Shown piece by piece: positions 61,297 to 64,000 of a stretch of DNA of 64,000 bases (the stretch's first letter is position 1; each line of letters opens with the position of its first letter). The notes beneath the pieces were generated by a model. That model made no database searches and was not told where the DNA came from. It was given only the letters and a program-made list of their open reading frames with translations. Location: assembly GCF_003324565.1 (NCBI RefSeq), contig NZ_QOLA01000014.1:124001-188000 (forward strand), in the 5' to 3' direction. The DNA comes from Streptomyces sp. SDr-06 (GTDB taxonomy: Bacteria > Actinomycetota > Actinomycetes > Streptomycetales > Streptomycetaceae). Made by a program: the position numbers and the translations under genes.

Positions 61297-61977
61297 GTGT
61301 CGTACCAGAAGAGGACAGCGCTCGCGCTGGCGGCGGCGGTCGCGGGCTCGGTGGTGCTGATCACCGCACCGGCGGCCCAGGCATCCGTCGTGGACGTCAA
61401 CTACAACTGCCAGACGCCGATCGGCGCGAAGAGCGCGGTCTCGCCCATCGACATCAAGGCCGTCAAGAGCGGCGGTTCCTACAACGTGACCATGTCCTTC
61501 CAGAAGGGCGTGTCCTCCAGCCCGGTCGCACTCGGCGCGGGCGCGATGAGCCCCAGCGCGGTGATCAACCTCGGTGGCGCCGACAAGGGGACGCTCTCGG
61601 TCAAGGGCCCCGCCAACTCCGCGGAGATCCCCGCCAACTCCCCCATCAAGATCAGCGACTTGTCGGGTACCTACGTACCCAAGGCCAACGGCAAGGTCAC
61701 CTTCACCGCGGGCGTCCTCACCATCAAGGCGCTCGGCACCACCACGACCTGCACCCCCGGCAACAGCCCCGGTCCCTCGCTCGAACTCGACGTCTCCGGG
61801 GCCGGCGGTTCGGGCGGCTCCACCGGCGGCGGTTCCACCGGCGGCGGCGCCCCGGCCGCCCTCCCCAAGACCGGACCCCTCGACTCGGCCGTGGCCCTCG
61901 GCACCCTCGGCGGCACGGTCGTCCTGGCCGGCGCGGCCGGAGTGCTGTGGCTGACCCGACGCAACCAGCGGGCCTGA
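61297..61977 (+). CDS. Secreted surface protein with LPKTG-like sorting signal (DUF6801-like)
   Basis: 226 residues, GTG 61297. A signal peptide (1-30, ITAPAAQAS) precedes a beta-rich domain (VDVNYNCQTPIGAKSAVSPIDIKAV, TFTAGVLTIKALGTTTTCTPG) with two cysteines that probably pair. A Gly/Ser/Thr-rich linker (GGSGGSTGGGSTGGGAP) leads to LPKTG, a hydrophobic helix (AVALGTLGGTVVLAGAAGVLWL) and RR. This is a full cell-wall sorting signal. Streptomyces class E sortases usually use LAxTG, so LPKTG is somewhat unusual. It is the first gene of a three-gene surface operon. Confidence 0.85.
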   Translation: MSYQKRTALALAAAVAGSVVLITAPAAQASVVDVNYNCQTPIGAKSAVSPIDIKAVKSGGSYNVTMSFQKGVSSSPVALGAGAMSPSAVINLGGADKGTLSVKGPANSAEIPANSPIKISDLSGTYVPKANGKVTFTAGVLTIKALGTTTTCTPGNSPGPSLELDVSGAGGSGGSTGGGSTGGGAPAALPKTGPLDSAVALGTLGGTVVLAGAAGVLWLTRRNQRA

Positions 61978-62030
61978 CTCCACCCCCGTACGCCCTGACC
62001 GGGAACCCCCTCGCACCCGAGGAGCCGCCG

Positions 62031-62966
62031 ATGCGTCCGATCCGCCCGGCCCTGCCGGCCGCGGCCCTGCTGCTGTGCGCGCTCGCGGCGCCCGCCGCCC
62101 AGGCCGCCCCGGCGGCGAGCGGGGACTGGACCGCCGCGCCCGCACCCGGCGGCGGGACCCGCCCCAGTGCCGGCGGCAGGCCCTACTTCTACCTGGAGGG
62201 CGCCCCCGGCACGGTCCTGGAGGACAAGGTCGCGCTGAGCAACCCGAGCGGCCACCCGCTCACCGTGACCCTGCGCGGAGCCGCCGCCCGCAACGCCGCG
62301 GACGGGGCCTTCGCCGTGCGCCGGGAGCCCGACCCCTGGATCGCACTGGCCGCCCCCGAGGTGAGCATTCCGCCGCACACCCGCGCCGACGTGCCGTTCG
62401 CGGTCACCGTCCCGGCCGGTGCCCAGCCCGGCGACCACCCCGCGGCCCTGCTCGCCTCGGCGGACGGCCGCGAGGTCGGCGTCCGCGTCCAACTCCGCGT
62501 CGCGGGGCCCACGTTGAGCGCCCTGACCGTGGAGGCCGTACGCGTCGACAAGGCCCGCGGCCTCATCCGGTACGCCCTGGTCAACCGCGGCAACACCACC
62601 CTGGTCCCGCGTCTCGCGCTGCACGCCGACGGCGTGTTCGGCCGCGCCCTTGACCGCCCGGCCCGCACCCTGCCGCTGGAACTCCTGCCGGGGCAGCGCG
62701 TCGAGCTGACCGAGCCCTGGCCGCACCCGCCCGCCCTCGACCGCGTGACCGTCCGCCTCGACGTCGCCGCGGACGGCGGCGCCCGCGCCGACGCCCGGGC
62801 GAGCGTCGCCTTCGTGCCGTGGGGCGCGGTCGGCGGGACGGTCCTCGTGCTGCTCGGGTGCGCCGCCGCCCTGCGGCTCGTGCGGCGCAGACGGCCACGG
62901 CCCGTGCCGAGCGAGGAACCGCCCGCACCAGCACGTGAGTTGGCGCAGACAGGAGCCCTTCAGTGA
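62031..62966 (+). CDS. DUF916-like (WxL-interacting-type) membrane-anchored surface protein
   Basis: 311 residues, ATG 62031 with GAGG 8-11 bases upstream. Signal peptide (1-25, APAAQAAP), then a DUF916-like Ig domain (about 45-160: YFYLEGAPGTVLEDKVALSNPSGHPLTVTLRGA, IPPHTRADVPFAVTVPAGAQPGDHPAALLAS) and a second beta domain to about 260. A single C-terminal membrane helix (VGGTVLVLLGCAAAL) is followed by an Arg-rich stretch. In Firmicutes, DUF916 proteins bind peptidoglycan and WxL proteins. Here the last residues, LAQTGALQ, form a sortase-like pentapeptide on the cytoplasmic side of the helix, where it cannot serve as a normal sorting signal. Confidence 0.82.
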   Translation: MRPIRPALPAAALLLCALAAPAAQAAPAASGDWTAAPAPGGGTRPSAGGRPYFYLEGAPGTVLEDKVALSNPSGHPLTVTLRGAAARNAADGAFAVRREPDPWIALAAPEVSIPPHTRADVPFAVTVPAGAQPGDHPAALLASADGREVGVRVQLRVAGPTLSALTVEAVRVDKARGLIRYALVNRGNTTLVPRLALHADGVFGRALDRPARTLPLELLPGQRVELTEPWPHPPALDRVTVRLDVAADGGARADARASVAFVPWGAVGGTVLVLLGCAAALRLVRRRRPRPVPSEEPPAPARELAQTGALQ

Positions 62967-64000
62967 CGCCACGCCCGAGGGGCGCGACCCTCGCCCTGCT
63001 GCTGCTCGGCCTCCTCGGCGCGGTGGCGGCCCCGCTCGCGCACGCCGACGCCGGCCAGCCCGCCCCCGCCGTCGCGCTCTCCCGGCCCGAGGCCGCCAAG
63101 GGCGCCGACGTCACCGTCACCGGCACGGGCTGGCGGCCCGGCGCGCTCCTCATGCTGCTCGTCTGCGGACAGTCCTCGCCCGACCGGGGTGTCATCGGCG
63201 GCACCAACTCCTGCGCCAACGCCGACGGCCAGGCCGTCACCACCGACGCCAAGGGGGCCTTCAGCAAGGTCCTGCCGGCCGCCCCGCCGCCCAAACCCTG
63301 CCCCTGCGTCGTCCACGTGGCCACCGTGCAGGGCGAACAGGCCGTCGTGGACACCGAGTTGAAGATCACCGGGCAGCCGGTGGCGCCGCTGCCCGACCAG
63401 AGCGGCGACGGGAAGCTCGCGGTGCTCGCCGAGCCCCGGCTCGACGGCGACAGCTCCGTGCTGACCTGGTTCGGCGCCCCGCCCGCCCGCACCCTGGTCT
63501 TCACCGTCGGCAACCTGGGTTCGGCCCCCGTCAAGGACCCCGTCTTCCAACTCGGCACCGCCCACGGCGTGTTCGCGCCGCAGTGGGAGGACCGGCAGTG
63601 GAAGGGCACCGTCCAGCCCGGCCAGAAGGCCGAGATCAAGCTGGACTTCGAGCTGTCGGCCGGCGCCCACGGCGACTACCAGGTCTCGCTCCAGTACGCG
63701 CACAAGCTGCTCGCCACCGAGCCCTGGGGCGTGGACCGTCCCTGGGGCGTGACCCTCTTCTGGATCCTGCTCTGCCTGGTGGTGCCCGCCGCCGTCTTCC
63801 GCATCGGCATGGCCGTGGTCGACCGGCTGCGCCCGCGCGAGAGCGGCCGGGCCCGGCCCGCCCGGCACCGCGGCGTACGGCTGCCCGGCCTCACCCTCCG
63901 GCCGCCGAAGCAGGGCCCGGACCCGGCCGGGCGCGAGCGGCCCCCGGCCGCGCCGGAACCCGGCGAGGGCGCCCCGCCCCGCGCCACGGCCGCGCTGCCG
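62963..64000 (+). CDS. Neocarzinostatin-like/Ig-type secreted membrane protein, 3' partial
   Basis: GTG 62963 overlaps the DUF916-like stop (GTGA at 62963-62966) and stays open for 346 codons to the window end. A signal peptide (about 1-33, APLAHADA) precedes an Ig-like domain resembling the neocarzinostatin fold (VALSRPEAAKGADVTVTGTGWRPG, LLVCGQSS, paired Cys near PCPCVV). A second beta domain (about 140-250: TLVFTVGNLGSAPVKDPVFQLGTAHG) leads to a membrane helix (LFWILLCLVVPAAVFRIGMAVV). An Arg/Pro-rich tail follows. Neocarzinostatin domains in toxins bind chromophores, but stand-alone surface versions have no assigned role. It completes the three-gene operon. Confidence 0.82.
   Translation, partial: MTPRPRGATLALLLLGLLGAVAAPLAHADAGQPAPAVALSRPEAAKGADVTVTGTGWRPGALLMLLVCGQSSPDRGVIGGTNSCANADGQAVTTDAKGAFSKVLPAAPPPKPCPCVVHVATVQGEQAVVDTELKITGQPVAPLPDQSGDGKLAVLAEPRLDGDSSVLTWFGAPPARTLVFTVGNLGSAPVKDPVFQLGTAHGVFAPQWEDRQWKGTVQPGQKAEIKLDFELSAGAHGDYQVSLQYAHKLLATEPWGVDRPWGVTLFWILLCLVVPAAVFRIGMAVVDRLRPRESGRARPARHRGVRLPGLTLRPPKQGPDPAGRERPPAAPEPGEGAPPRATAALP

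Overview
The window is high-GC (about 72%) actinobacterial chromosome, almost certainly Streptomyces. The evidence is strong G/C at third codon positions, frequent GTG starts, GTGA/ATGA stop-start overlaps, two Rpf proteins next to enolase, and a class II tRNA-Leu with anticodon UAA that matches the developmental tRNA gene bldA. Gene order matches the core-chromosome stretch of S. coelicolor that carries rpfC, rpfA, eno, divIC, ppx, ndh, bldA, cbs and hut. That match is from memory and was not searched.

Layout, left to right. 1-5.8 kb: a partial HNH nuclease-like protein, a lipoprotein, an HTH/N6-methylase/specificity-like fusion with a changed catalytic motif, and a membrane protein coupled to a Ser/Thr kinase. 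5.8-12.3 kb: a YfhO-type membrane protein, a SurA-type lipoprotein, MazG, two blocks of intergenic repeats, and a flavohaemoglobin-like gene with a TTA codon. 12.3-22.8 kb: a P450, an rpfC-like gene, rpfA behind a ydaO-type cyclic di-AMP riboswitch, enolase, divIC, a DUF501 gene, an exopolyphosphatase, NDH-2 and a cyclopropane synthase-type methyltransferase. 22.8-31.5 kb: a MacB/FtsX-type ABC exporter, bldA, a Bax-inhibitor-1 protein, two secreted beta-1,3-glucanases (GH16 then GH64) behind paired LacI-type operators, and small unknowns. 31.5-42.4 kb: a thiolase, an SGNH hydrolase, cystathionine beta-synthase, an NCS1 permease broken by a 37-bp palindromic repeat, an RpiR regulator and a PLP decarboxylase. 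42.5-48.2 kb: histidine utilisation (hutU, an M20 amidohydrolase, hutF, hutI). 48.2-58.9 kb: a decayed membrane gene, then a surface-glycan cluster (Acetyltransf_6 enzyme, GT2, deacetylase, large membrane protein with a TTA codon, flippase, DegT aminotransferase). 59-61.1 kb: a complete SigB/SigF partner-switching module. 61.3-64 kb: a three-gene surface-protein operon that runs off the end.

Themes. Growth, dormancy and envelope functions dominate: Rpf muralytic enzymes under c-di-AMP control, DivIC, an NDH-2 with a Rex-like palindrome upstream, stress-sigma control and a glycan cluster. bldA lies in the same window as two genes that contain its rare UUA codon, so their translation should depend on development. 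A family of short GC-rich palindromic repeats fills several gaps. One copy has inserted into a gene and broken it, and another block abuts the start of the amidohydrolase in the hut cluster.
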